Assembly: GCF_036898095.1 (NCBI RefSeq)
Contig: NC_090735.1
Span: 7,770,661 to 7,834,660, forward strand
Direction of reading: 5' to 3'
DNA: 64,000 nucleotides
Source of the DNA: Palaemon carinicauda
Lineage: Eukaryota; Arthropoda; Malacostraca; Decapoda; Palaemonidae
A program made the position numbers and the translations under genes. Positions 21,980 through 31,921 of this stretch are shown piece by piece. How positions within the stretch are numbered: position 1 is the first letter of the stretch; each line of letters opens with the position of its first letter. The notes under the pieces were generated by a model. That model was given only the letters and a program-made list of their open reading frames with translations. It had not been told where the DNA came from and made no database searches.

Positions 21980-22344
21980 TCCCAATAGCCTTTTCTTCTC
22001 TTGGTACTTTTAATTGTTTTTTATGGTTGTTTGTGGAGATTGTGTCAGTCTTCCACAATCATTGATTTTGTCAGGTGGTCATGTTTGTTCCTTGAGAGCA
22101 CCCGGAATTGGTTATTGGAGGAGGTTCTGTCATGATGAAGTTTTGACACCGGTTTGACAGTCCCTTCGAGATCTTCAGCCCCCTGGGAGGATCGCTGGAT
22201 CTCATAGCAGACATAATGAGGCAGGGTATCATTGAAGTCAGCTTCCTTATCAGGTACGAACCCTTAAGTTTTGTTTTAATTAACTCTTAAGTAGAATTCC
22301 AGATATGCTAGCTGTCTCTAATAACCCTCCACCAAAGGTGGTAA
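21980..22344. other. DIRS-B 3' untranslated region
   Basis: Non-coding stretch between the recombinase stop and the internal complementary region. Confidence 0.5.
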
Positions 22345-22446
22345 TCAGCTATATATATAACTACCGGGAAAGTCTTGTGTTTAAAAATGATATTTTCATT
22401 AATAAAATAAATTTTTGAACATACTTACCCGGTAGTTATATATAAT
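22345..22446. repeat. DIRS-B internal complementary region
   Basis: Its reverse complement gives the right outer end (CCGGGTAAGTATGTTC ... AATGAAAATATCATTTTTA) joined to a left outer end beginning AAACACAAGACTTTCCCGGT. The first half matches 22627-22678. The second half has no counterpart at B's left border, so it preserves the missing terminus. Confidence 0.87.
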
Positions 22447-22486
22447 TTTAGTCCCACCCTCCTCCCCTCTAGGAGACTAGAGGCAT

Positions 22487-22678
22487 GGAATATATGAGGG
22501 TCACTGGAATGGTTCCCAGGTACCTCGCTAGGGTGCAGGGGTGGTACACCTGGCTATCCAACTGGCGGTTGGCGCGAGTTTCGAATTTTCTGCCGTTGAC
22601 GTCGGGGACGTAAGCTATATGTATAACTACTGGGTAAGTATGTTCAAAAATTTATTTTATTAATGAAAATATCATTTT
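22487..22678 (+). repeat. DIRS-B right inverted terminal repeat and outer end
   Basis: The inner part (22487-22588) is inverse to 17072-17172. The outer part (22589-22678) includes TGGGTAAGTATGTTC and closely resembles DIRS-A's right end, placing both in one lineage. Confidence 0.9.
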
Positions 22679-22918
22679 TATCAAGGTGGATTGGGTAATT
22701 TAAAATAGACTCTGAACATTGAGAGGCTGTGATCTGATATGGAAATATGTTCTCCGTTGGGGAGTAAAACAGTAATGTTTTAACTAGTACCCTCTCTATA
22801 TAGGCCTATGTTCATTCACCAGGTAAAAGTGTAAAAGTATCTTTAATGTAATTTTTTTCTTTTATAACAAATAATTGGTTCATTGACTTATAGTTATATA
22901 AATATATTAATTTAACAG

Positions 22919-23047
22919 ACGAAGAGGCAAGAACAGATCCACAACTTCATGCTGGAAGCAACTACTTTATACCCTCAACTAACAGTGGACTCCAATCAAT
23001 AATCCACATGGCTAGAGAAAGACCAGTCTTCGACCTCCTAGCCTTGG
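22919..23047 (+). CDS. Candidate internal exon of an unrecognised host gene
   Basis: A 129-bp segment is bordered by an acceptor-like AT-rich tract ending AACAG (AG at 22917-22918) and a donor GG/GTAAGG (GT at 23048). One frame is fully open: codons from 22921 include EEARTDPQLHAGSNYFIPST and SIIHMARERPVFDLLAL. Both borders are phase 1, so the exon is symmetric. The composition looks like a globular protein and not like the neighbouring DIRS proteins. I do not recognise the family. A chance open frame of 42 codons is possible. Confidence 0.4.
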
Positions 23048-23403
23048 GTAAGGAACAATTCAAATATGTTACATGGGCCAATATTTTAATTATAGGTTAT
23101 TCCTACGTGGATACAAACTTCTCAGTCATTTAAATGGTTACTCCTAGTTTCATTTGCTACGACCAGCCTACAAAAAAATAAAAAGGGTTTATCATGATAG
23201 GTTGCTAGGCAACTCCACTGCATGGCAGTGGTATGGCTTGAGTCACTTATCTTCTGGTCGTCATGTTAAATAAGAGGAAGCATCCCCTCTTCTCTTCTAC
23301 GATCATGACTACTTCCACACTGGATTACCCTTATAATACTTAGTGCGTAGTGTCTTTTTCTATATGATTGTCACTTGTGCTTTCATTATCTGTTCCTTAA
23401 TGA

Positions 23404-24901
23404 GTGTGCTTTATGATGGCTAGTACATCTACCCTCATGCGATCATGCCCTGGCCTTGATGGGCGCCCATGTACCTTCATGAGTCATGTTGACGTGGATC
23501 TGCATCCTTTCTGTCTTCAGGACGTGGCAAAAGATGTTCTGTGGAAACTCCTTGTGAGTTTTGTAGGGAGTTGCCGTCTTCCCAGTGGGAGAGATATCGA
23601 TCTCCATGCAAGGACCGAGCTAAGAGAGATGGTTCTCCTTCCTCGTCTTCTTTCAGCAAGGGCAAGATACGTAAACTTGTTTCTGCATCAAAAGTTATCC
23701 CCCATCCTGCTCCTTCGTGTCTGGAGCCTCCTGAGGCCCCTGTCACAGAGGACGATGGCCATGATTTGATCATTGATGACCATAATTTTGTTAATGTTAT
23801 GTCACCAAGTGTTGAGAATGTGTCTAGTGATCCCGAGTCGATGCTTATGACAGATCCTTTGGCTATGGCCGCTGCACTCCCTGAGCTGGATCCAATACCA
23901 GTATCCTTGGTCCCTGATTACTATGTAATACATAGATCTCCCTAGCCTCCCACTTGTGTTTTGAGGGGTGAGCTCTATATGGCTAATTTTATTGGGATGA
24001 CTTTTTGCTCTTGAAAATATCGCCAATCAGAGCATTGAGCCTTAGAGTCGAGACTGCCATTTCTCCTCATATAGGAGCTGCCCAGTTGGAGGATCCCTTT
24101 TGTCATTTTCCACCTCACCGCTTACATGGGCATCATCTCAGCTGATGTAGCCCCCTCAAAGTCCTGATGTCTGGTTCAGAAGCATCATATTTTATTAAAA
24201 TCATGAGCTTAATACGTCCTTTGGATGGCCTTGATGAGCCTCTTCACTCTCAATCTGCTATTAGGTGGTGCGTGATTGATACTATTTTTACTCAGTCTCA
24301 AAGTCCTAAGCATAAGTTTAATGTGGCCCTCTCCAATCAGACTAAAGACACACTGGACTTCTTCAGTACCCAAGTCTCAACCTCAGAGAACTCACTGAAA
24401 GCTAGCATGCCCTCTACGTTTCCTCTCTTAGCCTTCTCATGCTAGAGGAGGTTTTATATTCACTTTGATGTGTTTCTGAGCCTGTTTCCTGTTGATCCTG
24501 ACATCGCCAACTTGGTACCAACTGTATAAATGGCAAATTACCTAACCTCTCCTTCATTTTTTATAGGGCCCAAAATGCTGAACATGGAGGTAGCAGCTAT
24601 GTGCACCATTCAGACCTGTTACTGGCTGGACCAGTGGTCAGGAGCTGTTTCACGCTTTGTGGTCAAGGAAAATCTGCCGGACAAGAATGCCCTGAACCAG
24701 TTTGAAGACCTTTTGAGGTCAGGAGCCAAGGCTCTAGAGTTTTTGCTGAACCAAATTCTCTTCCTTTGGGCCAACTGGATCTTTAAAAGACACGACGCCA
24801 TTTTAGTAAGGTGTTCGAAGCAGTTGACCCGTAGGGACATGCTCTGCGTAAGGAACTCCAATCTGGTGAGACCCTATCGCTTTTCCCTCCATCAAACGTA
24901 G
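23404..24901 (+). pseudogene. DIRS-C gag remnants
   Basis: RSCPGLDGRPCTFMSHVDVD and DLHPFC match D's TCPGVAGRPCGTFMSDVITD and PHTLC. In a second frame CEFCRELPSSQWER matches D's CRECREWSASQWER, so a frameshift splits the cysteine module near 23520. Further on, YWLDQWSGAV and LWANWIFKRHDAI (24614-24801) match D's SWLDFWLGSL and LWANSVLKRRDAV. The frame is broken several times. It supports one conserved gag layout across copies. Confidence 0.75.
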
Positions 24902-24903
24902 CC

Positions 24904-25500
24904 ATGGTCATAGAAAAGGCTGAAAGATTTGGCCAAGCTTCTCTTATGAGGAGAGCAGTGGCACCAAGGATGGTCGTCTTCAACAACCTGACGGGAGGTT
25001 GGAGACCCGTCATAGACTTGTCCTCTTTGAATCTGTTGGTTTTACAGACAAGATTGAAAATGAAGACTCCGGCTACCATTCTTCAGGCCATCAGGAAGAA
25101 CGACATCCTTCGACCATAGACCTAAAGGCTGTTTATTTTCAGGTCCCCATCCATCCTGCCTCAAGGAAGTACCTATGGTTTCCCGTTCGAGGCAGTATCT
25201 TTCAATTCAGGGATGCTTCGGCTTGTCATCAGCCCCTCAGGTCTTTACCAGAATCTTTGCGCTTATCTCAGGATGGGCTCATGCCATGGGCATCAGCCTT
25301 TTGAGGTATTAAGACAATTGGCTTCTCCTAGCAGTCCTGAACCCTGCTTATAAAACACACGAATCTCCTTCAACTAAATCTAGAGAAGTCCAGTCTCATA
25401 CCCCTAACGGTCCATCATATACCTAGGCATGGATATTGACTTTGTCCAGGCCAGAGCATTTCCATCAGCCGACAGGGTAATGGGATCCTGGAAGTAAGCA
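24904..25500 (+). pseudogene. DIRS-C reverse transcriptase remnants
   Basis: TGGWRPVIDLSSLNLLVLQT (24993-25050) and, in another frame, IDLKAVYFQVPIHPASRKYL (from about 25118) are RT blocks 2 and A; the motif-A region keeps its Asp but has VYF in place of AYF. Later YLGMDIDFVQARAFPSADRV (about 25422) corresponds to D's YLGMLIDTNLHKAFPSDDRI. Frameshifts and stops intervene, and motif C is lost or unreadable. Confidence 0.8.
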
Positions 25501-25689
25501 GAAACCTTTCTGCAAAGGAAATCACTTCCTGGTCTTGGCAAAAGCTCCTGGGACACCTCTCCTTGTTGGAGAAGCTAGTCCCCTTCAGGAGAATGCATGT
25601 TTGCATGGTGTAGTGGGCTCTGAAGAGCCATTGGTCTCTGAAGAGCCAGTGGTCTCAAACATCTAATCACCTTGCAACCCTGTTGTCGG

Positions 25690-25960
25690 TGCCCCAGGAG
25701 TTTGTGATAAATATCTAATGGTGGATATGAGAGGAGAATCTCCTAGTGGGAATCACCCTTCAGGTGTCTCCCCTGAAGTACCTTCTATTCTCGGATGTTT
25801 CTCGCCACTCACCTAGGAAGGAAGCAGATTTTTGGTCTATGGTCCCAGAAGGACAAGGCCTTTCACATCAACCTGCTGGTATTAACAGGCTACTGGTTTA
25901 CATGGTTTGAGGATGCACATGCCTTGTATTATCATACTTGGATGCTGCAATCCTGGGTTC
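25690..25960 (+). pseudogene. DIRS-C RNase H remnant
   Basis: PLKYLLFSDVSRHS (about 25773-25814) corresponds to the RNase H entry LTLFSDASKEGWG of D. Only the start is recognisable before sequence identity fades. Confidence 0.5.
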
Positions 25961-26027
25961 AAAGTTTCAGCTAGTTGAAGGGACTTCCACCCACCATGGT
26001 GTGTCTCCCTATGCAAAGAACGTAGGG

Positions 26028-26110
26028 TTTGTATTCTGTGTAGGAACAAATCACAAATTAGGAAGTAATTTGTATTTCTCCTAATAATACAAACCTGTAG
26101 TTTTTTAAAC
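26028..26110. repeat. DIRS-C internal complementary-type block
   Basis: GGTTTGTATTCTGTGTAGGA ACAAATCACAAATT followed by AATTTGTATTTCTCCTAATA and ATACAAACC has the same layout as the D, F and E internal regions: GTTTGTAT..GGAACAAAT.ACAAATT..TTTGTATTT..CCTAA..ATACAAA. Confidence 0.75.
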
Positions 26111-26415
26111 TTACTTTTTCCACCATCACCTAACCCCTAGAAGAAAGTCTCAGCGGCAATGAAAGTAAAGAAGGTACTCAAAGCTTTTGATTATAATAAT
26201 ATCAACATTTCTATAAAGGATATTTATTCCTAAAAAAATGCAAGCCATTAAGCTTTAATAGGAATATGTTTTTAGTGAAGAGGGGTAAGGCTGTTAAAAC
26301 TTAATGGGATGGCGGTAGTTAGCTGGAGAGTTGTGGCTGAGCTCCCACTTTGTTTTCAGCTGCAAATTAGTACAGGCATACTTCCTGTGCCCTAAATGAC
26401 TGTTTTAATCTTTTG
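26111..26415. other. Spacer between DIRS-C and DIRS-D
   Basis: No coding potential. It may contain the right terminal part of DIRS-C, but no inverted partner was found. Confidence 0.4.
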
Positions 26416-26600
26416 TTTGTTCCGTAACCGAAATACAAACCACGCTATTTACAAAGGGTATTACTTTTAGCGCAGCTGAAATGACGAGCCAATAGTTTTT
26501 AACGAGGGTTAATTACCCCCGCGCTAGTTAGCGGGGGGTGGGGAAGGGTAGCTTGCTACCCCTCCCCCCTCCACACACCGGTGACTTGCTTCACTTCACT
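26416..26600 (+). repeat. DIRS-D left inverted terminal repeat
   Basis: The outer end TTTGTTCCGTAACCGAAATA is specific to the left side. From about 26446 (CTATTTACAAAGGG) to 26600 the sequence is inverse to 34375-34533 of the right side. Confidence 0.93.
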
Positions 26601-26721
26601 TTTGGCTCGGCGGTGATCAGACGTGTCTGCTCATCGCCTTCGTGACAGCCTTTAATTTTCTGCTTTTTCTTTTCACCGTGTATGATTGGTTGGAAGTTGA
26701 CCTTCAGTTATTTTCTTTACT

Positions 26722-29700
26722 ATGCGGACATGCCCTGGAGTTGCCGGCCGTCCTTGTGGGACTTTCATGTCGGATGTTATTACGGATCCACACACCCTCT
26801 GCCCTCAATGTCGGGGCCGACGGTGCGACCAGGATAACATGTGCCGTGAGTGCAGGGAGTGGTCTGCCTCCCAGTGGGAGAGGTTTGGCCGTCGGCGTAA
26901 GAAGAAGTCCAAGAGAGACCGTTCTCCTCCGGGGTTAGCCTTGAAGGAGGAAGGTTCTCGGGACTCTTCTTTCGCCGCCCAAACCTCCTCCGAAGCTCCC
27001 CCTCGTCCGCCTCCTAAGGAGAGTCGTCCGAGTGGGAGTGCAGGCCCTTGTTCTGTTTCCCTACCTTCGGTGGGGGGAGAGGGCGTCGCCTCCCATAGCG
27101 AGGCGGTTCCCCCTCCTCCTCCGGGGGAGGTTATTGATAATAATGCCTTATCCAGTGATGATCTTTTACAGATTTGGTCGTCCCTGGGGCTTAAGGGCTT
27201 GCCCTCCAGGGTCGCTCTTATTGACCTTGTCTCGTTGGGGGCCGCTGTTAAACAGTCGCCGGTGGTAGCGTAGGTAGACCCTCTGTCTATTGTCGACGTC
27301 GTGGTGACAGAGGCCTCCGACGTGGCCGGGCCTTCCGCCGCAGGTGCTGTTGCTGGTGATGGTGCTCAAGGCTCTCCTCCTCCTTCCGTGCATCCTTCGA
27401 AGGGGGAAGTGAGTCCTTCGGTCTCGACTGCTGCCCAGCTTCCTTCTGAGGGAAGTGTTTTGACGGAGACTCCCCTTCGGAGGACCGATGGTCCCGACGA
27501 TCTCCCCCGAGGCCGCCTCCACCGTAAGGCTCTCCGCCCTCTACGCCACAAGGGCCTCCCTTCCCCTTACAGGGGGACTAAGAGGCGCCTTTTTGGGTCT
27601 TCCTCCTCCGGGGGGGACTCTCCTCGTCAGCCTCAACCGACTGCTCCGCCCTCCTTGAACCTCTCTGCAGACCGCTCACCATCTCCTGCCGGATCTTCGC
27701 CTTCTGGAGAACTCGTCACCCGACGGGCAACGGTCCCTTCGGGGCTAAGGGATTCTTCCCTTACGCGAGCAGTGCTAACGCACAAGCGCTCTCCTGCTCG
27801 CCAGCGCTCTCCTGCTCGCCAGCGCTCTCCTGCTCGCCAGCGCTCTCCTGCTCGCCAGCGATTTCCTGCTCGCCAGCGCTCTCCTGCTCGTCGACGATCT
27901 CCTGCTTGCCGAGACTCTCCTGCTCGCCGACGCTCACCTGCTCGTCGGCTCTCTCCTGATGTTCGCCCCCCTCGCCAGCGCTCTCCTGCTCGTCAGCTCT
28001 CTTCCGAGCGTCAGCGCTCATTTGAGGACCATCGCCCTGCGGTCTCTGACCCCCCTTTAGTTCCTGCTGAACTCCCTGCTCACCATCTGCCTGGTCCTGT
28101 GGCTACGCAACATCGTGCTACGCGTGTGTCAGAAACACATGTTCGCCAACGCGCCAGCGATCTTCCCGTTCCTGCTCGTGAACGCGCCGCACCAGCTGTC
28201 CTCTCACAGGACACGCGTCGACCTTCTGCTCGCCAGCGATCACCAGCTCGCCAGCGATCACCTACACGCCAGCAATTACCTCCTCGCCAGCGTTCACCTG
28301 CTTGCCAGCGCGCACAGGCGATCTTAGTATCGCCTATTCAACGGCGACAACGAACGCACCGACGTTCGCCAACGCTCCTGAAGGAACATGGTTCGCCAGC
28401 TTCTAGCTCGCCATCGCGCGATCACCCGCCTGCACATGCCGCTCGCCATCGCTCGCCATTGCAAGATCGCCCTCCTGCGCATGCTGCTCGCCATCGCACG
28501 ACCCTGCACGATCGCCCGCTTACGCATGCTGCTCCTCATCGCACAACCCTGAACGATCGCCCTCCTGCGGATGCTGATCACCATCGCACCCCATCACGCG
28601 ATCATTCACCTGCGCATGCTGCTCGCCATCGCACAACCCTGAACGATCGCCCGCTTACGCATGCTGCTCCTCATCGCACAACCCTGAACGATCGCCCTCC
28701 TGCGGATGCTGATCACCATCGCACCCTATCACGCGGTCATTCACCTGCGCATGCTGCTCACCATCGCACACCAGTGCGTCGACATACCACATCGCGACAT
28801 CGTCAGCGATCTTCCTCACCTACGCGGCAGCACGATCCCTCGCCGTCGCGCCAACGCTTGCGTTCGTCGCCTCGGACACGTGTTCATTCACCTGCCCACC
28901 CTCGCGCCCACTCGCCTGCGCGTCCACGCGATCGCTCGCCTGCGCGCCCGCGCGACCGATCGCCTGTGCGCCTGCGCGACCGCTCGCCTGTGCGCCCGCG
29001 CGATCGCTCGCCCGCACTCCCGCGCGACCATTCGCCTTCGCGCGACCATTCGCCCTCGCGCGACCATTCGCCCTCGCGCGACCATAGTTCGCGGCGAATT
29101 CCACAGCCGGTGGTAGCAGCAGGGACGCGTGCTCCTAGACGGCACTCGGGATCACCTCCATCCAAGCACAGGTTGGTAGTGTAGGACGAAGACAGGTCAG
29201 TACAGCATTCTTCCCCACCTTCTTTTCAGGCAGGTACCGTCGTGTCCACTCCAAAGGATCGCCCGATCCCTTTGTCTTTAGCGAGGATTTCGGACTCTGT
29301 GTCCTTGGAGCAGCAGACTTGGTTTGGTCCGCTGGCACGGGCGTTAGTGAGGGTTATGAAACCAGCACTCGCCGGCCAGGGTGACAAACCAGTGGCTGTC
29401 TCTCCTACGCTGAAGAGAAAGAGAGGAGTGGACTTCGTGGTGACTTCCCCTAGGGCGAAGTTGGTTCCCAAGAGGTCGGTCTCGAAGGTCCCTTCTCCTA
29501 TACGAGTACTCTCTCCTTCTCCCGTGGACGAGGCCTTTCCGTCCTCAGGTGAGTCCAGTGGGGCGGTAGTCTTCCCCTCGGCACCAGGGGGGAAGACTTC
29601 GCTTCTGGCAGGAGAATCGTCTCGTGAGGAAGGGGCCCCTCGAACCTCGTTGTTGGGATCCTGTATCCCTCCCAGGAGGGAACCCAAGGATTCCAAGACC

Positions 29701-30804
29701 GTCCCTAAATCCTCTGCAAGGATCCGTCAGGAACCCACGACTACCCAGGGGAATGTCCACGTGTCACCCCAGGAAGAGATTCCTGGGGCAGGAGACTTAG
29801 CTGCCAGCCCGCAGGGAGGAGAACAGCAAGAGTCCGAACATGCCTTCTGGCAGGTCCTAAGCCTGATAAGGACACTTAACAGACTTACGGATCCAGTCAT
29901 CGCCCCCCGTGAAGGCAAAGACACGATTCTGGATGAAGTGTTTGACGTTCGGAAGGCCCCTAAGACCAGTGCAGCTCTGCCCTGGTCTTGGGGGCTGAAG
30001 AGTGCCAGAGCTAGGGCCAACGCACAGCTCGCACTTCTTGCCTCCTCCAGTCGTTCCTCTGCCGGGAACAAGCTTATCCCTCCTCCTCGCCTTCAGCAGA
30101 GGAGGTATTTCGAGATCCTGGGTGAGCACAACCTCGCTCTTCCTCTCCATCACTCTGTGGAGGAGCTGGCGAAGGGAGTTCCCCTGGAGAAACTCTCTGC
30201 CCGGAAGGTGTCGTTCTCGGCGGCGGAGATCCTTAACCACGAGAAGGTCGCTAAGTGTGCCATGCAGGCCACTTCGTGGCTGGACTTCTGGCTAGGATCT
30301 CTGGGCATCCTATTGCGATCGGAGGACTTGTCCAAGGAGACCAATAGGAAGGCCCTAGAGACCTTCTTGCTCTCGGGCACCCGCTCCATCAAGTTTTTGG
30401 CGCACCAGGTTACCACCCTGTGGGCCAACTCGGTGTTGAAGCGTCGCGATGCTGTGTCCGAGAGATTCCATCCGAAGGTCCCCGCCGTGGATGTGTGTAG
30501 GCTCCGACATGCTTCCCTTCTGGGGGAGAGCCTGTTTGAGCCTCAAGACTTGGAGCGAACGGCTGAGAGGTGGAGGAAATCCAGCACGGACTCCCTCCTC
30601 CACAGGGCCCTTACAACTCGGCCCTATAAGCCTCCAGCCCCGCCACAACAGCAGCAACAGCCTCGTAAGGTTCCCAAACAGGCACCGGCAGCTAAGAAAG
30701 TGGTGTCTAAGCCCCAGCCCTTTCCAGCCAAGGTCAAGAGGGGCGGTAAGTCCTCCAGGGGAGGCAAGACTCCTAGGGGTGGCGGCCGCGGCCGCAAGCC
30801 CTAG
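26722..30804 (+). pseudogene. DIRS-D gag-like protein with two in-frame amber codons
   Basis: A single 1361-codon frame from ATG 26722 to TAG 30802, interrupted only by TAG at 27271 and 29182. Residues 4-44 form a cysteine/histidine module (CPGVAGRPC, DPHTLCPQCRGRRCD, CRECREW). A conserved DDLLQIWSSLGLKGLPSR lies near residue 152. The middle (27781-29080) is a low-complexity basic region of SPARQR, DRPPAHAARHR and RDRSPxRP repeats. The C-terminal part (about 30080-30540) holds LHHSVEELAKG, SWLDFWLGSL and LWANSVLKRRDAV, shared with C, then a basic Gly/Lys/Arg tail. The role as structural or nucleic-acid-binding protein is inferred. The amber codons may be decay or, less likely, readthrough sites. 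Confidence 0.82.
27781..29080 (+). repeat. Coding minisatellites in DIRS-D gag (arginine/serine/proline-rich)
   Basis: 27781-27960 repeats an 18-bp unit giving SPARQR. 28425-28790 repeats a unit of about 60 bp giving DRPPAHAARHRTTLN-like peptides. 28900-29080 repeats units giving RDRSPARP and RDHSPS. All are in the gag frame. Automatic annotation would probably label this a serine/arginine repetitive matrix protein, but the context shows it is part of gag. Confidence 0.85.
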
Positions 30805-31921
30805 GGGTGGCAGTCCCCCTGCGTGTCCACCTGTGGGGGGATGCCTTCAGCGTTGCGTCCGCAGGTGGCACCAACACGGGGCCGATGCTTGGACGGTCTC
30901 AGTGATCGGCCAAGGTTATCGCGTCCCGTTCACGTCATCTCAACCTCCCCTGACAGCGAATCCAGTGTCGTTGAGCTCCTATGCCATGGGATCGGCAAAG
31001 GGGCTGGCCCTTCAGGCCGAAGTCGAGACCATGTTTGAGAAGGGTGCTCTCCAGGAGGTCGTGGACGGCTCCCCAGGCTTCTTCAGTCGACTCTTTCTTG
31101 TAAAGAAGGCTACTGGAGGCTGGAGACCCGTCATCGATCTCTCAGCTCTGAACAGGTTTGTCAAACAAACCCGGTTCAGCATGGAGACAGCAGACACGGT
31201 CAGACTTGCGGTGAGACCACAAGACTACATGTGTACACTGGATCTAAAAGACGCGTATTTCCAGATCCCAATCCATCCGTCTTCCAGGAAGTACCTGAGA
31301 TTCTGCCTAGACAACAAGATCTACCAGTTCAAGGTGCTGTGTTTCGGTCTCTCCACAGCTCCTCAGGTGTTCACCAGAGTGTTCACCCTGATTTCATCTT
31401 GGGCGCACAGGAACGGCATTCGTCTCCTTCGTTACCTAGACGATTGGCTGATCCTAGCAGACTCGGAGTCGACCCTTCTTCGGCACCGAGACAGGCTTCT
31501 GGATCTTTGCCAGGATCTGGGGATCGTGGTAAACCTCGAGAAGTCCTCTCTGCAGCCGTCCCAACGACTGGTTTATCTAGGCATGCTAATAGACACTAAT
31601 CTCCACAAAGCCTTTCCATCAGACGACCGGATAGCAAGGCTGAGGAGGGTGGCGGAGCCTTTCCTCAGGCGAAAAGAACTCCCCGCCCAATCGTTGTTGC
31701 GTCTCTTAGGCCACCTATCCTCCCTGGCCCGTCTGGTTCCAAACAGCCGCCTCAGGATGAGATCCCTTCAATGGCGGCTCAAGTCCCGGTGGAATCAAGG
31801 ATCCGATTCCCCGGACATTCTGATCCCAATGGGGTCTCTGGAACAGACGGACTTGCGGTGGTGGCTGGCCGACGAGAACCTGCGGAAGGGAGTGAGTCTT
31901 CTCGTCCTCCCCCGGAATTAA
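30449..31921 (+). CDS. DIRS-D reverse transcriptase
   Basis: An open frame of 490 codons overlapping the gag end by 356 bp in another frame. Recognisable from about residue 150: VSVIGQGYRVPF, GGWRPVIDLSALN, motif A CTLDLKDAYFQIPIHPSSRK (about 260-280), motif B CFGLSTAPQVFT (about 297-308), motif C LLRYLDDWLIL (about 325-336; catalytic YLDD), and the thumb region to SLEQTDLRWWLADENLR. It copies element RNA to cDNA. The stop at 31919 falls just after a C5 run (31909-31913), where the RNase H frame continues in the -1 phase; see findings. The natural start is unknown and the first 150 codons may be shadow of gag. Confidence 0.88.
   Translation: MLCPRDSIRRSPPWMCVGSDMLPFWGRACLSLKTWSERLRGGGNPARTPSSTGPLQLGPISLQPRHNSSNSLVRFPNRHRQLRKWCLSPSPFQPRSRGAVSPPGEARLLGVAAAAASPRGGSPPACPPVGGCLQRCVRRWHQHGADAWTVSVIGQGYRVPFTSSQPPLTANPVSLSSYAMGSAKGLALQAEVETMFEKGALQEVVDGSPGFFSRLFLVKKATGGWRPVIDLSALNRFVKQTRFSMETADTVRLAVRPQDYMCTLDLKDAYFQIPIHPSSRKYLRFCLDNKIYQFKVLCFGLSTAPQVFTRVFTLISSWAHRNGIRLLRYLDDWLILADSESTLLRHRDRLLDLCQDLGIVVNLEKSSLQPSQRLVYLGMLIDTNLHKAFPSDDRIARLRRVAEPFLRRKELPAQSLLRLLGHLSSLARLVPNSRLRMRSLQWRLKSRWNQGSDSPDILIPMGSLEQTDLRWWLADENLRKGVSLLVLPRN

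Larger units (their letters stand above)
17072..22678 (+). mobile_element. DIRS-like retrotransposon B (RT-deleted, intact recombinase, left end truncated)
   Basis: About 5.6 kb. It has a left repeat remnant (17072-17172), gag (17363-20298), a start-of-RT piece fused to the tail of RNase H (about 20300-20480), a methylase-like domain, an intact tyrosine recombinase frame, an internal complementary region (22345-22446) and a full right repeat (22487-22678). About 1.3 kb covering the RT catalytic core is missing compared with DIRS-D. Roughly 90 bp of its left outer end are also absent, although the internal region still records that sequence. Confidence 0.88.
23200..26110 (+). mobile_element. 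DIRS-like retrotransposon C (strongly decayed, recombinase lost)
   Basis: In order: gag N-terminal module (23404-23945), gag C-terminal block (24530-24900), RT pieces (24904-25500), an RNase H remnant (about 25780-25900) and an internal complementary-type block (26028-26110). No recombinase remnant lies between RNase H and that block, so the 3' coding part was deleted. Left and right terminal repeats could not be paired; the left limit is approximate. Sequence relations are to D, E and F rather than to A and B. Confidence 0.75.

Noticed and set aside
28820..29165. Minus-strand Arg/Gly-rich ORFs opposite the gag repeats
   Set aside because: Complement of the coding minisatellites, no independent signal.
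27301..29184. A host serine/arginine repetitive matrix-like protein
   Set aside because: The frame joins a cysteine-rich gag start upstream and a gag C-terminal block downstream, between DIRS terminal repeats; it is gag of DIRS-D.
29160..29235. A short intron that would remove the amber codon at 29182
   Set aside because: An acceptor-like TTCTTTTCAG ends at 29229, but the only donor before the stop gives a 58-bp intron that breaks the frame, and the frame is open after the TAG anyway.
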